DNA of 64,000 nucleotides, taken from NCBI GenBank assembly GCA_021442155.1, contig CM038214.1:18935808-18999807 (forward strand). Reading direction: 5' to 3'. The position numbers were made by a program, and so were the translations under genes. This stretch comes from Cymbidium sinense. Lineage: Eukaryota; Streptophyta; Magnoliopsida; Asparagales; Orchidaceae. Positions 1 to 11,509 of the stretch are shown here, in pieces. The notes beneath the pieces were generated by a model, which was given only the letters and a program-made list of their open reading frames with translations, made no database searches and was not told the origin of the DNA. The first letter of the stretch is position 1; every line of letters starts with the position of its first letter.

Positions 1-309
1 TTTAATTAATCCTAAGTTTAGGTTCACTTTAAATAATCCTATTCAAAATGAAAGACATCGTAAGTTAGTTTAATTAAATTACTACCACATAAAATATATT
101 AAATCATTCCTTTCCATCACATCTAGCATGCATATGATTTAATCCTAAGTGTATCTATACATGCAACATATTTTTTCACACTTAAATGATGAATGTATGA
201 GTATGTTTTGAATTTATATTTTATTTGATTGAATTAATTTAACATATTAATTTAAAACTTTATCCAAATTTTTATACAAAATAACATAATAATGAAATTA
301 AATAGGCAT

Positions 310-910
310 GTGTTGTTGTTAAACTAGGGAAGTGAGGTTATCAAATGACCTCTTTGAGCTAGCTAAAACTCATATTCCCGATATCTAGACTATATACCCA
401 TTTGCATTCAATCATATGTAAATTTTTTCATGAACATAGGAAGTAAGCTCCAAATCATATGGCTAATTAATTCAACCACTTAGTCAATTATAAATGAATG
501 GAATTTTTATGTAAAATGGGATTTTCATTCACTAATCACATATACATACACATGTGCAAAGACATAGGCTAGTATGTGTCATAGTTAAACCAGGGAAGTG
601 AGGTAATCAAATGACCTCCTTGGGGCTAATTAAAGCCTTGTATTCCCAGATGTCCAGACTATATACTTGATGTTCTTGGACACACATTCCTGTATACATA
701 AATGAGGGAAAGAAAACCATGGAAAGATTGTATATATTTTCTTTTGATTGAACCATTAATATATATGAATTAAAGCTATCCAAATTCTAATGTTCAAATA
801 CATAAGAATTCAAATCAAATGGGTATGTGTCGATGTTAAACCAAGGAAGTGAGATAATCAAATGACCTCCTTGGCTAGCTAAAGCCGTGTTCAGATGTCC
901 CGATACCCAT
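310..910. repeat. Three-copy ~260 bp direct repeat
   Basis: A segment containing GGGAAGTGAGGT, then ATCAAATGACCTC and a GCTAGCTAAA-like stretch, appears near 318, 584 and 836, a spacing of about 250-265 bp. The copies differ by substitutions and small indels. Between them the DNA is AT-rich and without coding potential. It could be part of an LTR or an unrelated minisatellite; no partner copy is present in the window, so I cannot assign it to an element. Confidence 0.7.
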
Positions 911-960
911 TTCCATTCAATTTTATATAAATCAACACATGAATATTGAAAAGAGAACTC

Positions 961-3470
961 AACATTCATACACTTAAGCTATAAGCACATGAATTTTTTA
1001 TATATTTATAACTAGCATCATAACACATATTATTATTCATTTATAAGCTTTTGTAAAATACATTTGGATTTAATAGTGATAATATCAATTCATATATTAA
1101 ATTAAATCAACACATGCAAGCTTACATAAAGGAAATCCATTTTATTTTACCGATTTTGAAAAGATGGATGCATGAATTCAAATGACATACCAAATTTAAC
1201 ATGATTTGAAAGAGGACAATCAAATATAAGCATGTGATTTATTCAACCAAACTAGTTCTTAAGGACAATTAAATCAAATAAGATTATTTAAAGAAAACCA
1301 AAGATTTTTTATTAATTAAGTTTTGGATTTGATTTCATTTAAAAGGAGAAGAGAAATCATCACTTTCTATTTTAAACCCATTCCCACATTTTGATTTCAT
1401 TTAATTTAAGGAAATGTAGTTAAGTTGATTTATGAGTTAATTAGGTTGAAATCTTAATTAGATGAGTTAATTACCATTACTTATGTCACCTTAAAGTAAT
1501 TAACTAAATAATTATGGCCATATGCATGGGAAATAAATTTGCAATGATCCCAGGAAATAAAAGGGTAATGCAATTGGCTCATGATTAATAGTTAATTAGA
1601 TTAAGGGACTTAATTAATTACTCTTATGGTTTTCCCACACATGTGGACTAACCATAAATTTATTAAACTCCTTGACTTATTAAACACCAAATGGTTTAGT
1701 TAATTAAAGTCTAATGTGATTATGACTTTAATTTGATTAATGATTTAATTAATTGTTAAATCTTAATTAATTTCATTTTAAAAAAGGGTGAAATGAATTT
1801 AGGAAAGGGGTCCCCCTATTCCAGTAGTTCACTTACTTGAATAATGATTAATAAACTTATTTAACCAATTTATTACTATTCATGGGATTAATTAATAATT
1901 AACTTAAAAGAGTAGTTAAGGTATAATTAGTCAATATTCCTAATTAAGTAAGCAATAAATCCCAACCAAATCATGGGAGGCAGAGGTCATCCCATTAAAT
2001 TAACCCATAAAATTTGGGATTAATTTCTCAAATATTTATGGAGTAATTAAGCTAATTAATTTTGTAATTAAACCTTAATTAATATTTAAAATTAATTATG
2101 ATTATTTTTAATTAATTATCCTCTGAAATACCTTTAAAATGAGTATTTATTTGCATGTTTTTTATTTCTCAAAGATTTTTTTGATTTTTAGAAGATTCAA
2201 CCATTAAAAATGATTAATTAATCCATTAAAGCTTAATCTGTGATGCGTGATTATGAGACACACTTTCCACATGGCATAATGGCAATTTTTAAAACATATC
2301 CCGCTCATGGCAATGGTGGACGACTTTCATCATCATCTAAGATTGGATGACTATGATTAATCCCAGTAATAGGATTAAATCAAATCAAATTGAAGTAATC
2401 GATCGATTTTGATGCAAAACAAATGTGTGGTCTAACATAACGAGTGAGGAGAATGGAGTTCATTCACCATTGCTCACTTGATCCTTACCCGAGCTTGGAT
2501 CAACTCCAAAAGTATCCCACACCTTCATGACATCGATCAAAGGAGATCCAACGGTCAAGATCACATGAGATGCAAGTTTTCTTCAAAACACTCCAAGCCA
2601 TTTTTACTTAAGGATCAATTTTGGAAGCATACCTCGCCAGAGCTCAACACTGGTGGCTCAACCGATTGAGGAAGTTTCATCTAGTGGAGATGAAACCTTG
2701 TTGAACAAAAATTGGATCAATTCCTCGATGTTCACTCAGAAGGCCATGAACCTGCAATTTTCAGCTCGACTTTGATTGAAGTCCCACCTCTAGTGCTTGA
2801 GAAGCTTGGGAGATGATTCTTTCTTACTCGACGAGGCCTAGAGAAGGTGCATACAAAGTTAATTTGATTTTAATGGAGAAATGGAGAAGTTAGGCTAGAA
2901 ATGGGAGTGTCCTATTTCAAGATGAACAATAATATCATTTTTTGATCAAGGAACGAGCTTGGGAGCTTAGGGAATGGCTCTCTCATCTTGGGTAGCTAGG
3001 CTTTTGATTTTGTGTGTGTTTGAGTGGAAACAGGGTGTATACCTCCCTTCCTCTTGATCAGGTGGGATGGGATAGTGGCTGGCGGCCATCTCAGGATAGG
3101 TGGGGAGGTGGTGAGCTTAACTTGGTTGGTTGAAGGTGTGGAGGTCGCAAAAAAGGAATCATGGGTATATGGGTTTCAAATGCTATGATGAGGAGGGTGA
3201 GGTGATTTCACCTCCCATGGGTCATAACCACCCTTCAATCAGTTGGTGTGTCTAGGTGCCTAAGGTGGACCATTACGAGTACTAAGTGGCCAAGGAATGG
3301 AAATGACCACTTACATGGTGATTTGTCTCATGTGATGCCCTTGAACCAAGGGCAGAATGATCATATGGCATTAGATTTTATTTGGCGTAGACTTAAAATG
3401 AGCCAAAAGTGGGTTAGCCCAAATTTCAAGTCAATTGGAGTTCATTTGGTTTGCTTTGGATCAATTTGAC
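961..3470. other. AT-rich noncoding DNA, nothing recognised
   Basis: The stretch is very AT-rich (many TTAATTAA-type words) to about 2,200 and of more ordinary composition from about 2,250 to 3,470. The longest open frames here are only 63 and 73 codons and show no protein family. The 2,450-3,470 part, which includes the words CCAACGGTCAAGATC, has the look of retrotransposon LTR or leader sequence, but I found no matching second LTR. It lies outside the inverted-repeat arm. Confidence 0.5.
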
Positions 3471-5040
3471 TCATTTAGGTCAAATTGGATTAGGTTAGGT
3501 CAAGTTGATCAATTGGTCAAATTAGGTCAAACCAAGGATTGGTCAAGTTCATATGATCATTTGGAATTTTTGGTTGATTTGGTTTACTTTGGCTAAGATT
3601 TTATTTTGGCTCATTTGAATTCATTTTGGTCAAATGGGTTAAGTTGAATGACTGGCCAAATTATTGGTTGTTGGGTTTTGGGTTTAGTAATTGAAGATGA
3701 TTGTAGGCTTTGGTTTTAATTAATTTGGATTTAGACTTGATTTAGGCCAAATTGACCCTTTTATTTGGGCTAAGTAGGATTCAATTGGATTCCAACCATG
3801 GCTTTGGTCAAGTTCAACAATCAATTTGGAATGAATTTTAGCCATTAGTTGTAATCAATTTGGTTTATATTTTGATTTGGCATAATTTGATATATTAGTT
3901 TAATTTTGGTCAACTTGGGTCAAGAGGACCAATTGGGTTTGGTTTGACTCAATTGAAGGTCAAGTCATATTCAAATATTGATTTTGATTTGGTATGAATC
4001 ATTGGTTTCAAGGGATTTGGCATAGGTTGCAATTTGGCTTGTTTGGGTTCATATGGGTTAATTGAATTGGTCAAATGACCAAGTTGACTTAAATTTATGC
4101 TAATTGATCAACTTAGGGTGATTAACAATCGATGGGAGGTTTTGATGGTCTTGCTTCAATCCAATTTGGGTAGGATTAGAACTTGGAAATATAAATTGGC
4201 CACTTTGGGTCAAGTGGACCAATTGGGTTTAGTTGGATTGATTTTGGGTTGAGTTTGATTTAGTTGATTTTATGTATGGATTTTGGGATTAATTTATAAA
4301 TTCAATTACAATGGTCCAAATGGGTTTTGGTTCATTTGAACATTTTAAATCAGAAGTGTTAAGTTGGGTTTGACTTGGGTTGATTTTGGTTTGGCTTGAT
4401 GATTGTAGATTTTTATTTATGAATATGATTGAAGGTATGATTGATTCATGAGAAAATCAATTGAATTTGGGTTTTGGAATGAAGGAATTTGGCTAAGTCC
4501 ATGTAGTTGGGTCTTTTTTTTAGGTTTTGATTTTGATTTGATTTAGTTTTGATGATTAAAATGTATATTTCATTTAAATTTGCGAAGATGATTGAAAATA
4601 TGATTGATTTATGAGAAAATCAATAGAGTTTGACTTGATTTGGATTAAGATTTGGCTAAGTCCATGGGATAGGTCATATGGCTTAGGAAGGGTTTTGAAT
4701 TAATTTTATTTTTTTACTTAGTTTTAATCATTTGAATGTATATTTGATTTATATTTATGAAGATAATTGAAGATATAAATATGAGAAAATGAATTTTGGA
4801 TTGATTTGGATTATGATTTGGCTAAGTCCATGGGATAGGTCATATGGCTTAAGAAGGGTGAAGTTTGGATTTGATCATGGGCTTCAATCATTTGGTTTTG
4901 GAATTTGGGTTTGGATTTGGATTTGAATTTGATGTTTGAATTGAACTTGAGGTTTGGTTTAAGAAGGTGAACATGGAATGGATTTGGGTTGTAGGGTAGG
5001 TGGATTATCCTAATCCCTAAGGCATGACCTAATCATATGG
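3471..5040. repeat. TTGGTCAA-rich low-complexity region with ~170 bp tandem units
   Basis: From about 3,471 to 4,400 the sequence is built from imperfect repeats of TTTGGTCAA and TTGGGT-like words. From about 4,428 a longer unit containing ATGAGAAAATCAAT followed by TTTGGCTAAGTCCATG recurs at about 4,428, 4,588 and 4,766. There is no reading frame. It directly precedes the gypsy protease remnant and is carried in the right arm as well (52,025-53,391). It may be leader or UTR of the element or older repeat DNA into which the element is fused. Confidence 0.65.
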
Positions 5041-5198
5041 TTAACCTTTATAAGTCTTTAGGCTTAGGTTAAGTGTACCTAATTATTAGAATTGTCTGAT
5101 GACTAGGGAAGTTTTAGTGTCTAGGAGACTTTTAAGGTTAAGATGGTAAGATTGAATCCACACTCTAAAAGTGAGGTCAACAGGCCTTAGGCTCCGTA

Positions 5199-5580
5199 GT
5201 GTTGCCATTGGAGATAGATGATGGGAAGACTGAATCCAAGTTTCACATTATAGACTCAGATACATCTTCCAATGCTTTGTTTGGGAGTCCATGGATACAT
5301 ACAACATAGTTCCATCATCTGCATCGTATGAAGTTCATGAGAGGTGCGATCGTCTATGTCAAAGGAGATCTCAAACCATTTACAGTTCATGAGGTTAGAA
5401 TATATGAGGATGTGGCTTACTACCTCCCTCAAAATCAACAAGTCTATTCTCATGAACTTGGCCAAAGTTTAAAAATGAAAGAAAAAGAAAAAAAAGAAAA
5501 AAATAAAAAGAAAAGAAAAGAGAAAATTAAAAAAAAAAGAGAGAGTGAAAATATACTTGGAGGAGGAAGTGGAGCCTGAT
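5199..5580 (+). pseudogene. Gypsy aspartic protease C-terminal remnant with KE-rich tail
   Basis: Translation gives LPLEIDDGKTESKFHIIDSD, then NALFGSPWIH, the end of a retropepsin where the family has a V-I-D..YNALLGRPW-type segment. The D-S/T-G active-site part that should lie upstream is absent. An indel near 5,299, private to this copy, breaks the frame; the right-arm copy reads through to a VPSSLHQCMKF segment. A conserved-looking stretch MKFMRGAIVYVKGDLKPF follows, then a homopurine tract (5,475-5,560) encoding mostly Lys and Glu. It would have cleaved the retrotransposon polyprotein. Confidence 0.75.
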
Positions 5581-5799
5581 ATTATATTCAAACCACAATT
5601 TGTTACTCCATTCAAACATATGGGTAGGACGACTTGACCTCCATCAAGCAAAGGAAGAGGCTAGTTGAGTCCAAGGGTGGAAATCATCCTTATTGGCCAC
5701 CTAATAAAAGATATGTTCCACTAGTACACACATATCCATATAGACTTAGAATCTAATTCATGGATGAATATTATATGGTTACACCGACCATTTCTTCTC

Positions 5800-6205
5800 G
5801 TAGATTCCCTTGGAGGTGACACTTAAGCTAGATAGTGATAAAGATCGGGGTCCATGAAAGCATTAGTATCCAAGTCTATATGTGAAATAGTTAGATTGGG
5901 AACCTTATCTTTAACCCCACTTTCCTCTCAAGAAGCTAAGGTTTTGGTAGTTATGAAAGCCCCAAAGTCATCCACAGTTGTGAATACTCAGAGGTTCTTT
6001 CTAAGAGCACCATTCACAAGTCTAGAAGTTGATGTACAACTTGAGGATGATTCATATAAAGATTTAATAGGATTACCTTTTGATTGGTATTTGCCTTGTG
6101 TTCATAATTTAGCAAAGAACACATACTTGGTCAAAGCACAGGTCAGACTACTCCAAAAGAATAAAAGAACAAATACAAAAGCTCTCAATCAAGATAGGGA
6201 CTAGG
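5800..6205 (+). pseudogene. Gypsy polyprotein linker between protease and RT
   Basis: An open stretch at 5,854-6,204 (116 codons) corresponds to a 134-codon open frame on the right arm (50,971-51,375). Recognisable shared words are SKSICEIVR, SSQEAKVLVVMKAPKSS and YKDLIGLPFDWYLPCVHN. I do not recognise a catalytic domain. Position and co-conservation place it in the polyprotein between protease and reverse transcriptase. The left copy has lost its first residues through a frameshift. Confidence 0.6.
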
Positions 6206-6289
6206 ATTGATTAGGTCCAGTCGATGATGACGATTACTTCTTAGTCATCACTAATCATTTGGAATCTGATAGGTTCTTTTAAAATTACA

Positions 6290-7130
6290 TTAACTCATAT
6301 GAGGAGGTTTAGAAATTTCAAATGATCCAAATGATTTTGAAGTCAAAGATGCATCGCTAGAGTTTGAAGAAGAGATCAAGTCAACCATCGATGAGCTCCA
6401 GGAAATTAACTTAGGAACTGAAGAAGATCCACGCCCGACATACATCATTTCTTTGTTGAATGAAATTGAAACCAATGATATAGTTAGGCTATTGGCTGAG
6501 TTTAAGGACTACTTTGCATGGAGTTATGACGAGATGTCTAGATTAGATCTTGGCATAGCGGTCCATAAATTAGTAATAGAGCTTACTGTTAACTCTATCA
6601 AGCAAGCTTCTAGATGCATGCAATTAGACATAGAACAACATGTCATTTTTGAAGTCAAGAAATTGATTGATGTTGTCTTCATTCGAGAAGAAAAATACCC
6701 TACTTGGTTAGCTAGTGTCATCCCAGTTATTAAAAATATTGTTCAAACTCACATATGCATCGATTTTAGGGATTTAAATAAGGTATGTCAAAAAGGCAAA
6801 TTTTAACTACCAATCCCAGAGTTAATGGTGAACATTACCTCATCTCATACAGTCTTCTCTTTCATTGATGGCACATCTAGATATAACCAAATAAAGATGG
6901 CCCTTGAAGATGAAAGAAACACTACTTTTAGAACCCTGATCAAAATCTATTGCTATAAAGTCATGCCTTTTAGCCTCAAAAATGCTAGTGTTACATAAAA
7001 ATGGGCTATAACTTGAATCTTTGACAAACTCATTCATCATCAAGTTGAGTGCTTTGTTGATGATCTCGGGGTCAAAAGTAGAGAAAAGGAAGATGATCTA
7101 TTTAACTTGAGAGTAGTTTTCAAATAATTA
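6290..7130 (+). pseudogene. Gypsy reverse transcriptase remnant
   Basis: The RT copies element RNA into DNA. Visible segments: an N-terminal acidic lead (6,310-6,450), LLAEFKDYFAWSYDEM, IRE.KYPTWLASVIPV, then CIDFRDLNKVCQKGKF followed by a stop, LPIPELMVNI, FSFIDGTSRYNQIKMA (motif A, with its Asp), FRTLIKIYCYKVMPFSLKNA, and a catalytic box FVDDLGVKS at about 7,052-7,080. Both Asp of the box are intact. The stop after KGKF and another after NASVT also occur in the right-arm copy. The element cannot make a functional enzyme. Confidence 0.9.
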
Positions 7131-7148
7131 AGATAATTTAATCTCAAA

Positions 7149-7790
7149 ATGAACCCCCTGAAGTGTGCATTCACAGTAGCTGTAGGGATATTCCTTGAGT
7201 TTGTTATCCTACACCAGGGAATCAAAATCAATCTAAGATGTTTAACTCAACTCAGATCATTCCAAGGGCAATTGGAATATCTAAGATGCTTTATATCCAA
7301 CCTTTTAGGAAGATGTCATCCATTCTCATTAGTTGTCAAAAAGGATGTCAAGTTTAAGTGGGCTGATAAGTGTGAGCATGCCTTTGAAGACATCAAGCAT
7401 TACTTGATGACCGTTCTATCAACCCCTATCTTGCGCTCATACATTACACTACTATGTTAGATGACTCCTTAGTACTTTGTTGGCCCTAATGATGAAAGAA
7501 AGGAAAATGCACTCTACTCTTCTAATCCCCACTAAGGCTAATTATCCACCCACTGAGAAGCATTGCCTAGTTTTAATCTTTGCATCCTAAAAGCTACAGC
7601 ACTACATGATTTCTCATAAGGTGAACTTGATCATTAGGATTAATCCACTACAATATCTCATGACACAACTGAAGCTATTTGGATGGTTGGCACGATGGTC
7701 CATGATCCTCTCATAGTTTGTCATTACTTTCATACCCCTCCATGCAGTGAAAGGATAAGCCCTAATGAATTTCTCACTTCTTCTTGACTC
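7149..7790 (+). pseudogene. Gypsy RT connection / first RNase H remnant
   Basis: 7,149-7,460 is open and reads MNPLKCAF (RT end) then SFQGQLEYLRCFISNLLGRC and KFKWADKCEHAFEDIKHYL, the usual connection between RT and RNase H in gypsy elements. Downstream, broken frames still show the end of the first RNase H, clearer in the right copy: PPTEKHCLVL, KLQHYMISHKVNLI and AVKGQALMNF. Frameshifts near 7,410-7,520 are private to this arm. Confidence 0.8.
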
Positions 7791-7839
7791 TTCACTTAGT
7801 GATGATCACCCTAATAAACAAATCATGAACTTAGGGGAT

Positions 7840-8140
7840 ACTAGAATTCACCATTGGGAGATGTAGTTTGATGGTGTGGCTTCCTATAAAAGAGGAGAAG
7901 TACAACAATCTACTATTTCAAGAAAGGTAGGGGTAGGAATAGTTCTCTTAACTATGGACCATGATGTGATGAGATTCTCATATTATCTGTCCAATCCTTG
8001 CACCAACAATGAAGCCAAATATGAGCCTTTGATTGCTAGTTTGGAGTTAGTCGTTACTCTAAGCATCCAAAACATCAACATCTTCAAAAATTCTCAGCTA
8101 GTTATCGACCAAATCGCTAGGTCCTATAAGGTTATAATGC
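7840..8140 (+). pseudogene. Second (archaeal-type) RNase H remnant
   Basis: A frame starting with FDGVASYKRGEV and continuing with GVGIVLLTMDHDVMRFSYYL and CTNNEAKYEPLIASLE matches the additional RNase H domain found between RNase H and integrase in Tat-lineage gypsy elements. The FDG Asp and NNEA Glu are present. The expected DSQL segment reads NSQLVIDQI, so a key Asp is replaced by Asn. One stop precedes FDG. The same segment in the right arm has a private 5 bp deletion. Confidence 0.82.
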
Positions 8141-8700
8141 CCAAGCTCCATCACTACCAAAAGTGCACCACCCACTATTCTACATCCTACATTGGCCTCA
8201 TGGCCATTTGATTGATGCAAATATAGTGGGTCGATTGATCCTTCTTCTTCCAAAGTCATCGATTCATCTTACCTCACTTTTCTAAATGTGTGAAGGTGAT
8301 TATGCTTAGAGATGTCACAAATCGTATGTGCTCAATTTTTTAAGAACCATATCATATATAGGTTCTAAGTGCCTCGATGAATTATATCTGATAATGGTAT
8401 TGCATTCAAGAGCACTGAGATCAACAACTCTGCATAGAGATATAGTATAGATTAAAGATATTTTACCATCAACTACTCAAAGGCAAATGACTTAGTAGAA
8501 GCCTTCAACAAAGCTCTCATCCAAATACCGAAGAAGGCACTCGACAATAAAAAGTGATAATGGCATGAGCAGTTACTTGAAGCATTGTAGTCCCATCCAA
8601 CAACATATATAACTCCAACTTATTCTACTCATTTCTCCTTATTGTATGGGTCCAAAGTTGTTCTACCAAGTATAACACCCATCACTAAGGATGTGGTAGA
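8141..8700 (+). pseudogene. Gypsy integrase core remnant, left copy
   Basis: The domain is badly eroded here. The first catalytic Asp region (WGTDIVS in the right copy) has been destroyed by a change near 8,208-8,235. The second region SDNGIAFKSTEIN and the Glu region NDLVEAFNKALIQI remain readable, followed by THFSLLYGSKVVLPSITPITKD. At least six stops or frameshifts interrupt it. Integrase would have inserted the element cDNA into the chromosome. Confidence 0.8.
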
Positions 8701-9040
8701 AAGTTCACAAAAGAGCATAATGTGTTACGGTTAGAAGAGCTCAAAGGTTTAGAGGAGATACACCTGCGAGCATGCCAAAACCTCAAATTGTATAAAGCTA
8801 AAATGATTCAAGCTCACAATAAGTGGTCCTCTCTAGAGCTTTTCAAGTAGGAAAGCTTATTTTAGTTCTAAGGAGACCGATTGTTGCTCATCGTAAGATG
8901 GGAGGCAAGTTTGAACCCACTTGGGAAGGCCCTTCCACCATAGGGAATGCCTACCAAGGAGGATCTTATTAACATATGAATCATAATGGAGAGCACCCAA
9001 TGCTTCCAATAAATGGGCTATACTTAAAGAAATATTATTA
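8700..9040 (+). pseudogene. Integrase C-terminal domain remnant, left copy
   Basis: Reads KFTKEHNVLRLEELKGLEEI, then QNLKLYKAKMIQAHNK, then a frameshifted GDRL..GG.FEPTWEGPS and AYQGGSY, the usual tail of gypsy integrases that ends in a Gly-Lys-Phe-x-Pro-x-Trp-x-Gly-Pro segment. The pol frame ends close to 9,035. No chromodomain is seen, in keeping with the Tat lineage. Confidence 0.8.
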
Positions 9041-10930
9041 AATATGTTTAAAAATAATAATCCTTAATGAAAATTCTATTTCAAATTCAATCTCTTCTAT
9101 GTTGAAAGTATTCTTGTTTGCGAATCCGCCATGATGTGTTTAGGGTAGGTGTAAGGAACCAGAGCGATATCATATCTTCCATCGACATATCACAAATACA
9201 AACTACACACAAACATATAACAAACACATAAATTTTGTCTCAGGCTACTTTGGGTTGAGATAATGCCCCACACACTCACTCAGGCTAAGTCACTAACGTC
9301 TACCACACTAGTGTGTCACCTTGATCTTCTTGCTTTGGAGGTTATAAGTTTGCTATGCTTTCCTTCCTTACTTGGCCACCCAACACCAATGTGCACCTTG
9401 TTAGTTTGGTAGGCCTTACAACGTGGCCGATAAGCTACCTTATGTTGGCTTCATTTAAGAGGATGTGAGTCTGTTATACTTTCTTCTTGGATTAGCCTTT
9501 ATACACTGAATGGGTCAAGTATATTTGAGATTTAGTATAAGTCCCTAGCCCATCCCATTTTACTACTTCAAGTTTTGGGTCCTTCCTTGGGGCTACCCGG
9601 TCTAGTTCGGATAACATTTGTCGGATGATAGACTATCCTGAAGATCAGTTTTGATTAGAAAGTTGTAAGCCTTCATTCTTTCTTTCCAGATTGATTATTG
9701 AACACCAACATGCACCTTAGGTTGGTTAGTTCTCACTATGCTTACGGATACACCACTCATGCTAACGGATACACCTTAGGTTGGTTGGTTCTCCCACCTT
9801 AGGATACACCACTCATGATAGATGTAAGTCTACTATACTTTCTTGTCGAGTAGGTCACTGTATACTTATAGGCTTTCTTTTTTAGGGATCAGAATAACAA
9901 CCCTATTAGCACCTCCCCAATGGGAACTATATTTGGATCACATTCTTTGCGACCTCATTTAGAAACTACTCAGGTTGCTATCGGATTGGACACTTCCCCT
10001 TTCCTAGTAACCACCCCTATGGTTGGAGAATCGATCCTGTGGATTTGCATATTATCCATTGGTCTAGTAAATCTGAGATAAGTCAAGGCTGACATAGCCC
10101 CTTCTTAGTGGTCCTCGTGCACCAGTCCGCAAACATATAAACAAAATATGTATTCACTTGCGGATTAGGAGGACACCCTTAGCAGTACATTTTCCCGAGC
10201 AGACATCTTATCTTTAGGGCAGCATTAGAAAAACTTCCAATAGGAATCGCGTAACTACTCTTGATTTGTTATAAGTCACCCTTGACATTCACTCAGTAGT
10301 CACCCCTAAGTCAGGTTCAATTTGTGGTGCTACCAATAGGTCATACTAGTGATTGTTCCTTGATTTAGAAGATGTAAGTCTATTATTCCTTTTCTTTGTT
10401 GCACACTAAAAGGCAACTCCTTAGGTTGGCTAGCTCGACCCCATCGATGACTATCCCTTTGGATTTGTAACTCAAATAGGATAAGCGCAATATATCCACT
10501 TCTCAATGAGTCCATCACACATGGTCTATAAATTAAATCTATCAAATTGATCGATCTCACATCCCAACAATATGCCCTCAATTCAAAATCAAACTAAACC
10601 AAACAAACCATATCAAATCACATAAATTTAAGATAATATTAATTATGATTACTTTTGAGTTGACATAAGTCCCCATCAGCATTCACTCAATAGTCACCCT
10701 AGGTCAGGTTTGATTTATTGTGCATCCAATAGGTCACCCCAGCAATTGTTCCTCGCATTAGAAGATGTACGTGTGCTATGCCATCTTCACATAATCGTTG
10801 CGGAAACCCTTTAAGTTGGATAGCTACCCCGCGGTGGACTATCCCTTTGGATTTATAAATTTGAGGTAGGTCAAGGTTGATATAGCCCCTTCGGTGGATC
10901 CATCACACACGGCATAGTCCATACATTAAC
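9041..10930 (+). repeat. Noncoding element tail with ~390 bp diverged repeats
   Basis: No protein is readable. A unit containing GATGTAAGTCT..TATACTTTCTT and GTCAAGGCTGACATAGCCCC recurs. The second word and its variants start at about 10,082, 10,480 and 10,870, spacings of 398 and 390 bp, and weaker copies of the first word start near 9,463 and 9,821. The region follows integrase in both arms, so it travelled with the element. Long repeat-rich noncoding tails after integrase are known in Tat-type elements. Confidence 0.6.
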
Positions 10931-11440
10931 TTCAATAAAATTAAACCCAATTTTTTTCCCGGTGGAGTTAATTCACATGCTTCTCCAGTGGAGCCCCAAA
11001 TCATATATAAATAAGTCAAGCAAACAAATCAAATTCAAAACCAACCTCCCGGTGGAGCCAAATTAAACCAACTCCCCGGTAGTCTAAATCGAAATCTAAG
11101 CTTTCCCCAGTGGATACATCCCCAAAGAAATCTATGAAATCAAACTCAAAATCTGATCCTAGTAGATAGCCAAACGCTTCTCTAGTGGAAGGTTCATACT
11201 CGATCCCCAAGCCCATATCTCTAGTAGATATGCCACCAAATCAATTAAAAAAAATAAATTAAAGTCAATTAGATCTTAATCCTTGGTGGATTATAGAATC
11301 TTATCCCTAGCGAATCTTTCTTCTACAAATTATATAATCAAATCAAGTTCAAACCTTATCCCCAACAGATTTTTTTCTATGCCCTCGACAGACCCTCACA
11401 TGTCATGTCCAATGCATGTGTGATCCCCAAAGGATCTCCT
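10930..11440 (+). repeat. Short CCCCGGTGGA-type minisatellite
   Basis: A decanucleotide close to TCCCCGGTGGA or TCTCCAGTGGA recurs about every 25-65 bp, for example near 10,957, 10,983, 11,047, 11,081, 11,105, 11,183 and 11,282, decaying toward 11,430. The motif contains a near-palindromic CCGG core. The same array is present in reverse complement in the right arm (about 45,620-46,140). A 66-codon minus-strand frame through it has no family resemblance and is a by-product. Confidence 0.65.
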
Positions 11441-11509
11441 TCCATGTCAAGGACATGGAATTCTCATCAAATCTTATTTTTCCCCTTATGCACACCTTTA
11501 TACTTCAAC

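Larger units (their letters stand above)
5150..9040 (+). mobile_element. Degenerate Ty3/gypsy (Tat-lineage) retrotransposon, left copy
   Basis: Remnants occur in the order protease end, linker, reverse transcriptase, RNase H, second (archaeal-type) RNase H, integrase. Two RNase H domains before integrase are typical of the plant Tat lineage. The coding sequence is cut by many stops and frameshifts. No gag, no protease active-site segment and no LTR pair were found, so the element appears 5'-truncated and joined to the TTGGTCAA-rich region. An inverted copy lies at 48,060-52,030; stops shared by both show the element was dead before the duplication. Confidence 0.88.

Noticed and set aside
310..910. 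CRISPR-like array from three spaced repeats
   Set aside because: Only three diverged ~60-100 bp repeats with AT-rich intervals in a plant nuclear context; a plain tandem repeat explains them.
3248..3469. 73-codon plus-strand frame, and 63 codons at 2,478-2,669
   Set aside because: No family pattern, no start context or conservation to support a gene; the sequence around looks like retrotransposon leader or LTR DNA.
1..5150. A 5' LTR and gag for the left gypsy element
   Set aside because: I looked for a zinc-knuckle gag, a primer-binding site and a pair of matching LTRs and could not identify any; the protease itself is cut at its N-terminal side in both arms.
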